Assembly (NCBI GenBank): GCA_950097145.1
Contig: CATNCF010000003.1
Location: 82,894-146,893 of the forward strand
Direction: 5' to 3'
Source: an uncultured Lachnospiraceae bacterium
GTDB taxonomy: Bacteria > Bacillota > Clostridia > Lachnospirales > Lachnospiraceae
DNA length: 64,000 bases
Each line of letters begins with the position of its first letter. Positions within the stretch are counted from its first letter, which is position 1. Below, piece after piece: positions 1 to 8,262 of the stretch. The notes under the pieces were generated by a model. It made no database searches. It had not been told where the DNA came from and saw only the letters and a list, made by a program, of their open reading frames with translations. The translations under genes and the position numbers were made by a program.

Positions 1-2
1 AT

Positions 3-983
3 GTAATTCCCCTGGTAGAGGCGGAAGAGGAAATTTTTGGGGCTGGCCTGTTGTTATCTAAGGAGTTGTATGATTTTTCAGCTTCTGGGGAAGAGCAATT
101 CTTAGAGAATCTGCAGAACAGGGTGACACAGCATTTTGATTGCCCAGTCCAGATCTATGTTGGGCAGACGGTGGAGGGACTGGAACAATTATCACAATCC
201 TTTTTATCTATCCGGGTGGCGCGCTGTTTTCATGGTCTTGCCCAGGAGAAAACACAGGTCAGGGATTATGAGTATTTCCGTCACAGGAAATCTTCTATGA
301 AAATTCAGGAGGATGATGTAGAGGCTCTTTTGGAAGCTGTGAAGAGTAATAAGGTGTTGGAAATTGCTTCTTGTGCGGAATGTATTTTTTCACAGATTCG
401 CAGCAGCGATATGAATATGGAAATGGTGAATGCCAGTATTTACCATATTTTATATCGTCTTATGGAGATGGTGCAGGAATTTGATGATGAAACGAATCAG
501 CAGGAGATTTTAGAGTACATTGGAAGAGAGTCCTTTAATAAACTGGTGCTCAGTGGAAGTACAGAAGAGATTACTGGATTTTTTTCTGATTATGCAGGGT
601 ATCTGGCCCAGGTGCGTATTCAGGAGTCCAGGAACATATTAGATCGGGTGGATGATTATGTCCAGGAGCACTATATGGAGAAGATGAGCCTGAAATCTTT
701 GGGAGAACAATTTTATGTAAATAATGTCTATCTGGGACAGCTTTACAAGAAAAAATATGGTATTGTGTTCCGGGATTATCTGAATAATTTGAGGATGGAA
801 AAGGCGCAGGAGCTTTTGGAGGGTACAAATCTCAGGATTTATGCCATTGCAGAGGAGGTAGGATTTGGGAAACCGGAATATTTCATCAATAAATTTGTAC
901 AAAATTATCATATGACGCCAAATCAGTACCGCATTCGCAGCCGAAAGCTGGAACATGGAGAGAAAAGGAATGATGACGAATGA
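3..983 (+). CDS. AraC/YesN-type response regulator, 5'-truncated by window edge
   Basis: This is the C-terminal part of a transcription factor that controls a sugar uptake gene next to it. The frame is open from base 3 with no convincing start, and the TTG at 51 is only the first possible codon, so the gene begins outside the window. The last ~100 residues form a double helix-turn-helix AraC domain, including VDDYVQEHYMEKMSLKSLGE, the first recognition helix region, and GFGKPEYFINKFVQNYHMTPNQYR, the typical second one (split here by its family pattern GF-x-x-x-YF-x-x-F). The middle part resembles the linker of YesN response regulators, whose receiver domain would lie upstream. It overlaps the solute-binding protein gene by 4 bp (ATGA), so the two are translationally coupled. 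The family assignment is firm; the receiver domain is inferred. Confidence 0.85.
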   Translation, partial: VIPLVEAEEEIFGAGLLLSKELYDFSASGEEQFLENLQNRVTQHFDCPVQIYVGQTVEGLEQLSQSFLSIRVARCFHGLAQEKTQVRDYEYFRHRKSSMKIQEDDVEALLEAVKSNKVLEIASCAECIFSQIRSSDMNMEMVNASIYHILYRLMEMVQEFDDETNQQEILEYIGRESFNKLVLSGSTEEITGFFSDYAGYLAQVRIQESRNILDRVDDYVQEHYMEKMSLKSLGEQFYVNNVYLGQLYKKKYGIVFRDYLNNLRMEKAQELLEGTNLRIYAIAEEVGFGKPEYFINKFVQNYHMTPNQYRIRSRKLEHGEKRNDDE

Positions 984-2647
984 GAAAGCTGGGAACAAGA
1001 AAGCTTGCAGGGATTGCTGTTCTGCTGCTTGCGGCGGCAGCGGTATATGCGGGAAATCAATATGTACTGCATAATTCCGGGAGTGAAATTAAGAATTTTA
1101 CGGCTTTTATGGCAGTGCCTGGGGAAGAAAAAGCGAAGGATAACCGTATCCGTAATAAAATTGCAGAACTTACAGGAGCCAGGGCAGAAGTGGAATGGCT
1201 TGGAGGACAGACGCCGGAAGAGAAAATTGAAACGATGATTAAGACGGGAGAATATCCTGATTTTTTGAATGGCGCAGACGCATCCAATCTTCTGATTGAG
1301 GCCGGAGCGCTGATTCCTCTGGAAGATTATCTTAAAGATTATCCGAATCTGTATCATTATCTGGAACCAGAACAGTGGGAGTCATTGCGCAAGAAGGATG
1401 GGCATATTTATTATATTCCGCCTTTTGGAGTGATACAGGGACAAAATACGAAGACGGTGATCTCTGGAGAGGCATTTTGGATTCAAAAAAGGGTTTTGGA
1501 GTTTGCAGGTTTTCCGGAAGTGAAAACACTGGATGAATATTTTGATCTGATCTCATCTTATCTGGAAGAGTATCCGGAATCCGACGGGGTTTCAAATATT
1601 GGATTTGAAATATTATGTGATGACTGGCGGTATTTTTGTCTGGAAAATCCTCCTATGTTTCTTGCCGGATACCCCAATGAAGGATGCGCCATTGTAGATC
1701 CCAAAACCAGGAAGGCAGAGGTTTATGATACAATTCCAGAAGCAAAACAGTATTATTGGAAATTATGCCAGATGTTCAACCAGGGAGTGATAGATCCGGA
1801 AACTTTTACCCTGTCATACAGCCAGTATATGGACAAGCTCTCAGAAGGAAATGTTCTTGGGGTTGTAGATCAATATTGGCAGATTATGGATGCACAGGAC
1901 AGTTTATATGGTGAGGGAAAGGATGACAGAACATACATCCCTCTTGCCATTACAGCCAACGAGCAGATTTCGGGGAAATATAATTGTACAGAGCCAAATC
2001 TGAATATAGGGGCAGGACTGGGAATTTCTGTGGACTGCCAGGATGTGGAGGGAGCTTTGCAGTTTCTTGATGATCTGCTGACGCCGGAGATTATGGTTCT
2101 GAGGTACTGGGGGGAAAAAGGAATCGATTATAAAGTGGAGCGGGACGGAAGCTATTACCGTACTGCGGAACAGCGGCAAAAGTGGGGAAACGGGGATTTT
2201 CTGAAAGAAGATACGTGTTCTTATACCTATTTTCCTGCATACGAAGGAATGCTTGCAGACAATATCAACGCCGTACAGCCTGCAGAGCAGCCAGGGGAAT
2301 ATTATGATAAACTTTCCGATTATGATAAGAAAGTGTTAGACGCTTATGGATTTCAGACCTGGAAAGAATTTTTGGGAGAAGAGGTGGAGGGAACTCCCTG
2401 GTTTCCATTATATTCCTGTGTTGCTGACTGGCCGTCGGAAAGTGATTATGGAAGGGCAAGGACAGAGATGGAACGGATAAAGCGGCTGTGGCTTCCAAAG
2501 GTCATTATGTCCACAGAATCGGAGTTTGAAAAAAACTGGTCCGATTATATGCGGGAATATCGGGAACATGTGGATGTGGAAGCGTATCTGGAACAATTGA
2601 ACCTGGAGATTCAAAAAAGGGTGCAGGCGGAAGAAAAGAATGGTTAA
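980..2647 (+). CDS. extracellular solute-binding protein, family 1 (LplA-like)
   Basis: A predicted extracytoplasmic binding protein for a carbohydrate ABC transporter, 555 residues. It has a basic N-terminus followed by a hydrophobic helix (about residues 8-26), then a long bacterial family-1 binding fold with motifs such as YPDFLNGADASN and ALIPLEDYLKDYPN that are typical of LplA-type proteins. Unusually for a Gram-positive binding protein there is no lipobox cysteine near the N-terminus, so it is either secreted or held by its signal anchor. It follows the YesN regulator with a 4-bp overlap. In this family such pairs can act as a sensing module, with the permeases elsewhere. No permease or ATPase gene is present beside it. 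It converges on the LacI gene with a 4-bp overlap of stop codons. Confidence 0.85.
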   Translation: MRKLGTRKLAGIAVLLLAAAAVYAGNQYVLHNSGSEIKNFTAFMAVPGEEKAKDNRIRNKIAELTGARAEVEWLGGQTPEEKIETMIKTGEYPDFLNGADASNLLIEAGALIPLEDYLKDYPNLYHYLEPEQWESLRKKDGHIYYIPPFGVIQGQNTKTVISGEAFWIQKRVLEFAGFPEVKTLDEYFDLISSYLEEYPESDGVSNIGFEILCDDWRYFCLENPPMFLAGYPNEGCAIVDPKTRKAEVYDTIPEAKQYYWKLCQMFNQGVIDPETFTLSYSQYMDKLSEGNVLGVVDQYWQIMDAQDSLYGEGKDDRTYIPLAITANEQISGKYNCTEPNLNIGAGLGISVDCQDVEGALQFLDDLLTPEIMVLRYWGEKGIDYKVERDGSYYRTAEQRQKWGNGDFLKEDTCSYTYFPAYEGMLADNINAVQPAEQPGEYYDKLSDYDKKVLDAYGFQTWKEFLGEEVEGTPWFPLYSCVADWPSESDYGRARTEMERIKRLWLPKVIMSTESEFEKNWSDYMREYREHVDVEAYLEQLNLEIQKRVQAEEKNG

Positions 2648-3663
2648 ATATTTTCCCGGATGCGGATGTCAATGTCCACATACTGCAGTTCTTTTTCGGG
2701 CGCTATGCCTTCCAGAAGATACCGCGAGAGGAGTTCCACAGGACGGAATCCCTGCAAAAAAGGCTGTTGGCAGATGGTGGCTGTGATAACTCCCTGGCGG
2801 ATTAGTTCTGCAGTAGCTGGGACATTATCGTAAGTAAATATTTTTATCTGTTCCGAGAGTCCCATGGACAGTACGGCACGGCATCCTCCGTACACCCCGG
2901 CTGCGGCAAAATACAGCGCATTAATCTGGGGATGGTCAGATAACAGTCTGGTTACGTTCTGGTAACTTTCTTCATCGTTATCATGGTTTTCTACTATGTC
3001 TTCCAGGATCTGGATGTTTGGGTAATTCTCCCGGATAATTTTCCGGAACCCCGCAATCCGGTGAGTATGGCAGAGGATATGGGAAGAACCAGTGACGATT
3101 CCAACAACAACTTTACCAAAAGTCATGCGTCCCAAAAGTCCGGCTGCTGTCTGGCCGGACAGATAATAATTGCTTCCTACATATGCTATCCGCCGGGAAG
3201 GGATGTCGGTGTTTGTTGTAATTACCGGGATTCCTTCCGCACTGAGCCTGTTTATTTCTCCAGCAATGGAAGGGGCGTTAAATGGAGATATGACCAGGCC
3301 GTGAATGCCTTCCTGGACCAGTTTTTGAATGGCTCTTTGCTGGCAGTTCTCGTCGAAGGGAACCTGGCGTATCAGGACCTGGCAGTTATAGCCTGACAGT
3401 TCTTCTGCCTTGGCATAGACTCCTTTTTGCACTTCCTGAAAAAAGGGATTTGTGTCCTGAAAGAGGATCACTCCAATTTTTATATTTTTTTTCTGTGCGG
3501 CCAGCATCAGGCCGGCTTTATTGGGCTGGTAATTCAGTTTCTCTGCAATTTCTAATACTTTTGCAGCCGTATCCGGGCTTACAGAACCCCGGTGGTTTAA
3601 GACACGGTCCACCGTGCCCCGTGAAACACCGGATAAGGCTGCGATTTCTTTCATAGTTGCCAT
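2644..3663 (-). CDS. LacI-family transcriptional repressor
   Basis: A sugar-responsive DNA-binding repressor of 339 residues. The N-terminus is a classic LacI helix-turn-helix (MKEIAALSGVSRGTVDRVLN) with the hinge helix after it, followed by a periplasmic-binding-protein-like effector domain (GVILFQDTNPFFQEVQKGVY, then TTNTDIPSRRIAYVGSNY). I chose the ATG at 3663 because GGAG lies 6 bp upstream; an in-frame ATG at 3681 has no such site. Effector-domain features are closest to the rhizopine/ribose-type subgroup, but the ligand cannot be named. The likely target is the palindrome in front of the xylulokinase operon about 1.4 kb away, an inference from proximity. It overlaps the stop of the convergent binding protein gene by 4 bp. 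Confidence 0.93.
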   Translation of the reverse strand: MATMKEIAALSGVSRGTVDRVLNHRGSVSPDTAAKVLEIAEKLNYQPNKAGLMLAAQKKNIKIGVILFQDTNPFFQEVQKGVYAKAEELSGYNCQVLIRQVPFDENCQQRAIQKLVQEGIHGLVISPFNAPSIAGEINRLSAEGIPVITTNTDIPSRRIAYVGSNYYLSGQTAAGLLGRMTFGKVVVGIVTGSSHILCHTHRIAGFRKIIRENYPNIQILEDIVENHDNDEESYQNVTRLLSDHPQINALYFAAAGVYGGCRAVLSMGLSEQIKIFTYDNVPATAELIRQGVITATICQQPFLQGFRPVELLSRYLLEGIAPEKELQYVDIDIRIRENI

Positions 3664-3695
3664 GGCTGTCTCCATTTTCATAAATATTATGCATC

Positions 3696-3724
3696 ATTAT
3701 AAAGGATTTTAAAATACAAATCAA
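3696..3724 (-). promoter_or_regulatory. predicted sigma-A promoter of the LacI gene
   Basis: On the minus strand TTGATT (3724-3719) and TATAAT (3701-3696) are separated by 17 bp, upstream of the chosen LacI start at 3663. The -10 is perfect and the -35 matches four of six. Confidence 0.6.
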
Positions 3725-3784
3725 CATCTGAGAACCGGAATTCTTACCCTTATTGTCTGCGATTTTTGAGTTTGATGATAAGGG

Positions 3785-4801
3785 TTATTTCTGTTTTACA
3801 ATGACGCGCATCCGGCTTTTGACGCCGTCCTCGCTGGCATAGATATAAGCTTTTCCAACATCATGCGCCAGGATTGTTCCATTTTCATCTACCGTGGCAA
3901 TACAGGTGTTGGAGCTTGAGAAGACAGGCTTGTTTCCAGAAGAAACAGATACCTTTACTGTTTTTTTCTTACCTGGAGCAAGGGTTAGTTCGCTTGCCTC
4001 GAAGGTGACGGTTGGTTTTTTTACGGTAACTTGACAGCTTTTGCTGACTCCGTCTATGGTTACGGTGATGACGGTGGTTCCATTTTTCACTGCAGTTACG
4101 GTTCCGCTGCTGTCCACAGTGGCAACGCTCTTTTTGCTGCTTTTCCATTTTGGGACGCTTTTGGAACTGGATTGAACCGTCAGACAGGCTGTTTGCTTCC
4201 GATAAAGGGAAAGGGAGCTTTTATTAAGACTGACTTTGGGCTTTTTTACAGTCACGGTACAGCTTGCAGCAGCGTTATCTGCGCTTGCAGTGATGGTTGC
4301 AGTGCCTGGTTTTTTGGCGGTAATCGTTCCATGTTCATCTACCATGGCGATGCTTTTTTTATTACAGCGGAATGTAATTGGATGCCCTGTAGAGGCGGAG
4401 GCAGAGAGCCGGGCAGAATAACCGTTTTCCAGAGAGATATGCTTTGCGCTTAATTGAATTTTTGTGGCTTCTACCTTTATGGTGCAGCTTGCCTCGCCGT
4501 TTTTGATTTTAGCAGTGATCTTTGCCGTTCCAGCTTTTTTGGCAGTGATTTTTCCATAGGTATTGACGGAAGCAATTTTACTGCTGCTGGATTTGAAAGT
4601 GGGCTTTTTTCCATTTGACGTGATAGCGGCCAGATAAAATTCATCTCCGATTTTCATTGTTCTGGAATAAGAATTTAAGACTACAAATCCGATGCTGGAA
4701 GCAGCCTGCACTTGTGCAGACGGAATTACAGAAGTGAATAAAAGGGATGCCATAATCAGCACCACAGTAATTGTGTGTAAAAATTTGTTCTTTGATAACA
4801 T
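3785..4801 (-). CDS. secreted bacterial Ig-like (Big_2) repeat protein
   Basis: A predicted cell-surface or secreted protein of 338 residues with no enzymatic domain. After a signal peptide (hydrophobic stretch TITVVLIMASLLFTSVI, cleavage probably near AQVQAAS) it consists of four tandem Ig-like repeats of about 75-80 residues. Each carries the Big_2 signature: KIASVNTYGKITAKKAGTAK, SIAMVDEHGTITAKKPGTAT, SVATVDSSGTVTAVKNGTTV and CIATVDENGTILAHDVGKAY. There is no LPXTG or other sorting signal. The start at 4801 is supported by GGAGG 7 bp upstream; an upstream in-frame ATG at 4861 lacks a binding site and would put 20 extra residues before the signal peptide. Such proteins are thought to bind polysaccharide or cell surfaces; the partner here is unknown. 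It is monocistronic, between two divergently controlled sugar genes. Confidence 0.9.
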   Translation of the reverse strand: MLSKNKFLHTITVVLIMASLLFTSVIPSAQVQAASSIGFVVLNSYSRTMKIGDEFYLAAITSNGKKPTFKSSSSKIASVNTYGKITAKKAGTAKITAKIKNGEASCTIKVEATKIQLSAKHISLENGYSARLSASASTGHPITFRCNKKSIAMVDEHGTITAKKPGTATITASADNAAASCTVTVKKPKVSLNKSSLSLYRKQTACLTVQSSSKSVPKWKSSKKSVATVDSSGTVTAVKNGTTVITVTIDGVSKSCQVTVKKPTVTFEASELTLAPGKKKTVKVSVSSGNKPVFSSSNTCIATVDENGTILAHDVGKAYIYASEDGVKSRMRVIVKQK

Positions 4802-4876
4802 TGAAATTCCTCCATTCTGGAGGGTAAGAATTCCGGCCGGCATATGGAATGAACGATCCATTGCCGTGAATCAGAA

Positions 4877-4893
4877 ACCACAGAATCTGTGGT
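4877..4893. promoter_or_regulatory. 17-bp palindrome at predicted start of the Big_2 transcript
   Basis: ACCACAGA-A-TCTGTGGT is a perfect 8+1+8 inverted repeat. It sits where transcription should begin for the promoter at 4900-4928, so it could be an operator or a 5' end hairpin. No regulator is assigned. Confidence 0.5.
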
Positions 4894-4899
4894 GGATTC

Positions 4900-4928
4900 A
4901 ATATAACATGGAAACCTGAATTTGTAAA
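4900..4928 (-). promoter_or_regulatory. predicted sigma-A promoter of the Big_2 protein gene
   Basis: Minus strand TTTACA (4928-4923) and TATATT (4905-4900) are 17 bp apart. The predicted start is near 4893, giving a 5' leader of about 90 nt. Confidence 0.55.
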
Positions 4929-5013
4929 TATAAATGTAAATAAAAAACTGCACAAAGACAGAGGACAGTCCTTGTTAAAAATTCCTAAAAAAATAAGTTC
5001 CTCTGAAAATCTA

Positions 5014-5042
5014 TTGTAAAATTTGAATATCAGGATTATAAT
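5014..5042 (+). promoter_or_regulatory. predicted sigma-A promoter of the xylulokinase operon
   Basis: TTGTAA (5014-5019) and a perfect TATAAT (5037-5042) are separated by 17 bp. The expected start is near 5049, immediately before the palindromic operator at 5053. Confidence 0.75.
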
Positions 5043-5052
5043 AGACAAAAGC

Positions 5053-5064
5053 GTGCACGTGCAC
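5053..5064. promoter_or_regulatory. 12-bp palindromic operator, probable LacI-family site
   Basis: GTGCACGTGCAC is a perfect palindrome with a central CG, as in many LacI-family operators. It lies at about +5 to +16 relative to the predicted start and 6 bp before the ribosome binding site GGAGGAGG, a position where bound repressor would block transcription. The nearby LacI gene (2644-3663) is the obvious candidate; this is inference. Confidence 0.6.
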
Positions 5065-5080
5065 ATGAAAGGAGGAGGTT

Positions 5081-6550
5081 ATGAATTACATAGGAGTTGA
5101 TCTTGGTACTTCTGCCGTGAAGCTCTTGCTGATGCAGGGAGACGGCAGGATTTTAAAGATTGTAAACCGGGAATATCCCATCAGCTTCCCAAAGCCGGGC
5201 TGGTCCCAGCAGGAGCCGGAAGACTGGTACCGGGAAACGATGGCAGGGATTCAAGAATTACTGGAGGGAAGCGATAAAACCCAGGTTGCGGGAATCAGTT
5301 TTGGGGGACAGATGCATGGATTGGTGGTACTGGATGAGGAGAATCAGGTAATTCGTCCTGCGATTCTCTGGAATGATGGGAGAACAGCAGAAGAGTCTGA
5401 ATATCTGAACCAGGAGATTGGAACAGAGACTCTTTCCAAATATACGGCAAACATTTCCTTTGCAGGCTTTACGGCGTCTAAGGTATTGTGGATGAAAAAG
5501 AACGAACCGAAGCTGTTTGCAAGAATTCATAAATTAATGCTGCCCAAGGATTATTTGGCGTACCGTCTGAGCGGGACCCATTGTACGGATGTGTCCGATG
5601 CTTCTGGGACCTTGTTTTTTGATGTAAAAAACCGCTGCTGGTCCAAAGAAATGTGTGATATCTGCGGAATAAAAGAAGAATGGCTGCCGAACGTATACGA
5701 GAGCAGCGAAGCTGTGGGGATGTTGAAGCCGGAGCTTGCAAAAGAACTTGGCATTTCAGAACATGTAGTCATTGCAGCCGGGGCCGGGGATAATGCTGCG
5801 GCGGCGGTGGGAACCGGAACAGTGGGTGACGGGGCCTGCAATATTTCACTGGGAACCAGCGGGACGGTCTTTATTTCTTCCGATAAATTTGGCGTAGATC
5901 AGAACAATGCCCTGCATTCTTTTGACCATGCAGACGGAAGCTATCATCTTATGGGCTGTATGCTGAGCGCGGCTTCCTGTAATAAGTGGTGGATGGATGA
6001 TATTATTGGAACCAAAGAGTATGCAAAGGAACAGGAAAATATACAGAAACTGGGAGAAAATCATGTGTATTTCCTGCCCTATCTGATGGGAGAGCGTTCT
6101 CCCCATAATGACCCGGATGCAAGAGGAACGTTTATCGGGCTTTCCATGGACAGCACCCGGGCAGACATGACCCAGGCAGTGTTAGAAGGCGTTGCGTTTG
6201 CACTCCGGGATTCCCTGGAGGTTGCAAAATCTTTAGGTATCCAGATTTCCAGGACAAAAATCTGCGGCGGAGGCGCCAAAAGCCCTTTGTGGAGGAGAAT
6301 TGTGGCAAATGCCCTGAATCTTAAAGTGGATGTATTGGAAAATGAAGAAGGACCTGCTCTGGGGGGCGCTATGCTGGCTGCTGTTGCATGTAAAGAATAT
6401 AGTTCCGTGGCAGAAGCAGCCCGGGCAATTGTAAAGATAAAAGAAACCGTGGAACCAGAGCCGGAACTTGCAGCTTTGTATGAAGAGCGGTATCAGCAGT
6501 TTAAGGAAATTTATCCTGTGTGTAAACCATTATTTCAAAAATTAAAATAG
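5081..6550 (+). CDS. xylB: xylulokinase (FGGY family)
   Basis: Phosphorylates D-xylulose to xylulose 5-phosphate in the cytoplasm, feeding the pentose phosphate pathway. The 489-residue length is normal. The N-terminal FGGY domain opens with YIGVDLGTSAVKLLLMQG (phosphate loop), the segment SFGGQMHGLVVLD is the XylB-type substrate region, and AGAGDNAAAAVGTG carries the catalytic aspartate. The C-terminal FGGY domain has the ATP-binding stretch KICGGGAKSPLWRRI. The ribosome binding site GGAGGAGG is strong. It is the first gene of an operon with a sugar isomerase 17 bp downstream and is preceded by a promoter and operator. A closely related ketopentose is possible as true substrate because the partner isomerase is of the fucose/arabinose type rather than XylA. 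Confidence 0.92.
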   Translation: MNYIGVDLGTSAVKLLLMQGDGRILKIVNREYPISFPKPGWSQQEPEDWYRETMAGIQELLEGSDKTQVAGISFGGQMHGLVVLDEENQVIRPAILWNDGRTAEESEYLNQEIGTETLSKYTANISFAGFTASKVLWMKKNEPKLFARIHKLMLPKDYLAYRLSGTHCTDVSDASGTLFFDVKNRCWSKEMCDICGIKEEWLPNVYESSEAVGMLKPELAKELGISEHVVIAAGAGDNAAAAVGTGTVGDGACNISLGTSGTVFISSDKFGVDQNNALHSFDHADGSYHLMGCMLSAASCNKWWMDDIIGTKEYAKEQENIQKLGENHVYFLPYLMGERSPHNDPDARGTFIGLSMDSTRADMTQAVLEGVAFALRDSLEVAKSLGIQISRTKICGGGAKSPLWRRIVANALNLKVDVLENEEGPALGGAMLAAVACKEYSSVAEAARAIVKIKETVEPEPELAALYEERYQQFKEIYPVCKPLFQKLK

Positions 6551-6567
6551 AAAGAGAGGAAATTATC

Positions 6568-8043
6568 ATGAACAACATGCCAAAAGAAAAAATTGCAATT
6601 GTAGCAGTGAGCAGAGACTGCTTCCCAATGACATTGTCAGAAAACAGAAGGAAGGCAGTGGTAAAGGCATATCAGGAGAAATATGGAGAGATCTATGAAT
6701 GTCCTGTCTGTGTAGAGAATGAAATACATATGCGCAAAGCCCTTGCGGATATCAAAGAGGCAGGCTGCAATGCGTTAGTTGTATATCTTGGGAATTTTGG
6801 GCCGGAATCCTCCGAAACTCTGTTGATTAAAGAATTTGACGGACCGGCCATGGTGGTTGCAGCGGCAGAAGAAACGGGAGACAATTTGATCCAGGGACGC
6901 GGCGATGCTTATTGCGGTGTGTTAAATGCAAGCTACAACTTAAAGCTGCGTAACCTGAAAGCATATATTCCGGAATATCCGGTGGGAACGGCGGCAGAAT
7001 GTGCGGATATGATCCATGAGTTTGGACCGATTGCCAGGGCTATTATCGGATTAAATAATTTGAAAATTATTTCTTTTGGGCCAAGACCCCAGGATTTTCT
7101 TGCCTGCAATGCGCCTATTAAGCAGCTTTATCATCTGGGTGTGGAAATTGAAGAAAATTCTGAGCTGGATCTTTTTGAGGCATTTAACAACCATGCTGGA
7201 GATGAGCGTATTCCAGAAGTTGTGGCAGATATGGAAAAAGAGCTGGGGGAAGGCAATAAGAAACCGGAAATTCTTACAAAGCTGGCTCAGTATGAGATAA
7301 CCCTTCTCGATTGGGTGGAAGGGCACAAAGGAAGCCGGGATTTTGTGGCAATTGCCGGAAAATGCTGGCCGGCATTCCAGACACAATTTGGTTTTGTGCC
7401 CTGTTATGTCAACAGCCGCCTTACCCAGAAGGGTATTCCAGTGTCCTGTGAAGTAGATATTTACGGTGCATTGAGTGAATTTATCGGAACAGTTATCAGC
7501 CAGGACGCAGTAACCCTTCTTGATATCAATAATTCTGTTCCGGCCGATATGTATGATGCTGAGATAAAAGGAAAACATGAATATACCCTGAAAGATACGT
7601 TTATGGGCTTCCATTGCGGCAACACAGCCTCCAGCAAACTCTCTTTCTGTGAAATGAAGTATCAGCTTATTATGGCAAGAAGCCTGCCGGAAGAGGTGAC
7701 ACAGGGAACACTGGAAGGAGATATTGTACCTGGTGACATTACCTTCTACCGTCTGCAGAGCACTTCAGATGCCAAAATCCGCGCCTATATTGCACAGGGA
7801 GAAGTGCTTCCAGTTGCCACACGTTCATTCGGAGCTATCGGTGTATTTGCCATTCCGGAAATGGGCAGATTCTACCGTCATGTATTGATTGAGAAAAATT
7901 ATCCCCATCATGGAGCAGTTGCTTTTGGACATTTCGGGAAAGCGTTGTATGAAGTGTTCAAATATGTGGGCGTACCAGTGGAAGAAATTGATTTCAACCA
8001 GCCAAAAGGCATGATGTATCCCACAGAAAATCCATTTGCATAA
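6568..8043 (+). CDS. L-fucose/L-arabinose isomerase-family protein
   Basis: A probable aldose-ketose isomerase of 491 residues, predicted to make the ketose used by the kinase just upstream. The architecture follows the FucI/AraA superfamily: N-terminal Rossmann-like domains (AIVAVSRDCFPM, then GCNALVVYLGNFGPESSE) and a C-terminal half that holds the metal-binding acidic residues, including the SCEVDIYGAL segment. The exact sugar is not evident. D-arabinose, L-fucose-like sugars or D-xylose-related sugars are all conceivable, and the XylB neighbour argues for a route to xylulose or ribulose 5-phosphate. The start is set by GAGAGG 7 bp before the ATG. The operon ends at a terminator at 8071. 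It is clearly distinct from XylA by length and motifs. Confidence 0.8.
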   Translation: MNNMPKEKIAIVAVSRDCFPMTLSENRRKAVVKAYQEKYGEIYECPVCVENEIHMRKALADIKEAGCNALVVYLGNFGPESSETLLIKEFDGPAMVVAAAEETGDNLIQGRGDAYCGVLNASYNLKLRNLKAYIPEYPVGTAAECADMIHEFGPIARAIIGLNNLKIISFGPRPQDFLACNAPIKQLYHLGVEIEENSELDLFEAFNNHAGDERIPEVVADMEKELGEGNKKPEILTKLAQYEITLLDWVEGHKGSRDFVAIAGKCWPAFQTQFGFVPCYVNSRLTQKGIPVSCEVDIYGALSEFIGTVISQDAVTLLDINNSVPADMYDAEIKGKHEYTLKDTFMGFHCGNTASSKLSFCEMKYQLIMARSLPEEVTQGTLEGDIVPGDITFYRLQSTSDAKIRAYIAQGEVLPVATRSFGAIGVFAIPEMGRFYRHVLIEKNYPHHGAVAFGHFGKALYEVFKYVGVPVEEIDFNQPKGMMYPTENPFA

Positions 8044-8070
8044 GACAAGAAATATAGTATAACATATAGG

Positions 8071-8118
8071 AAAACGGCGTCCGTCTGAGTAACAATAATC
8101 TTGGCGGATGCCGTTTTC
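8071..8118 (+). terminator. intrinsic terminator of the xylulokinase operon
   Basis: AAAACGGCGTCCG pairs with CGGATGCCGTTTT (one G-T pair) around a 20-nt loop, 27 bp after the isomerase stop. The right arm itself provides the short T run. Confidence 0.65.
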
Positions 8119-8262
8119 GGGCTTTACATATGTAAATGTATGTGATAGAGTAAGTTCAGGATTTCTAATTCATATCTAACAGGCAAAAGAGGAAAAAGCC
8201 TGGTCCATGCGGCATTCTCGCAGGAATCTTAAAATAAAAATTTTATATCAGGAGGAAGGTCT

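Noticed and set aside
3746..3785. Hairpin ACCCTTAT...ATAAGGGT as terminator of the Ig-like protein gene
   Set aside because: The loop is 24 nt, the stem overlaps the stop codon and no T run follows; too weak to list.
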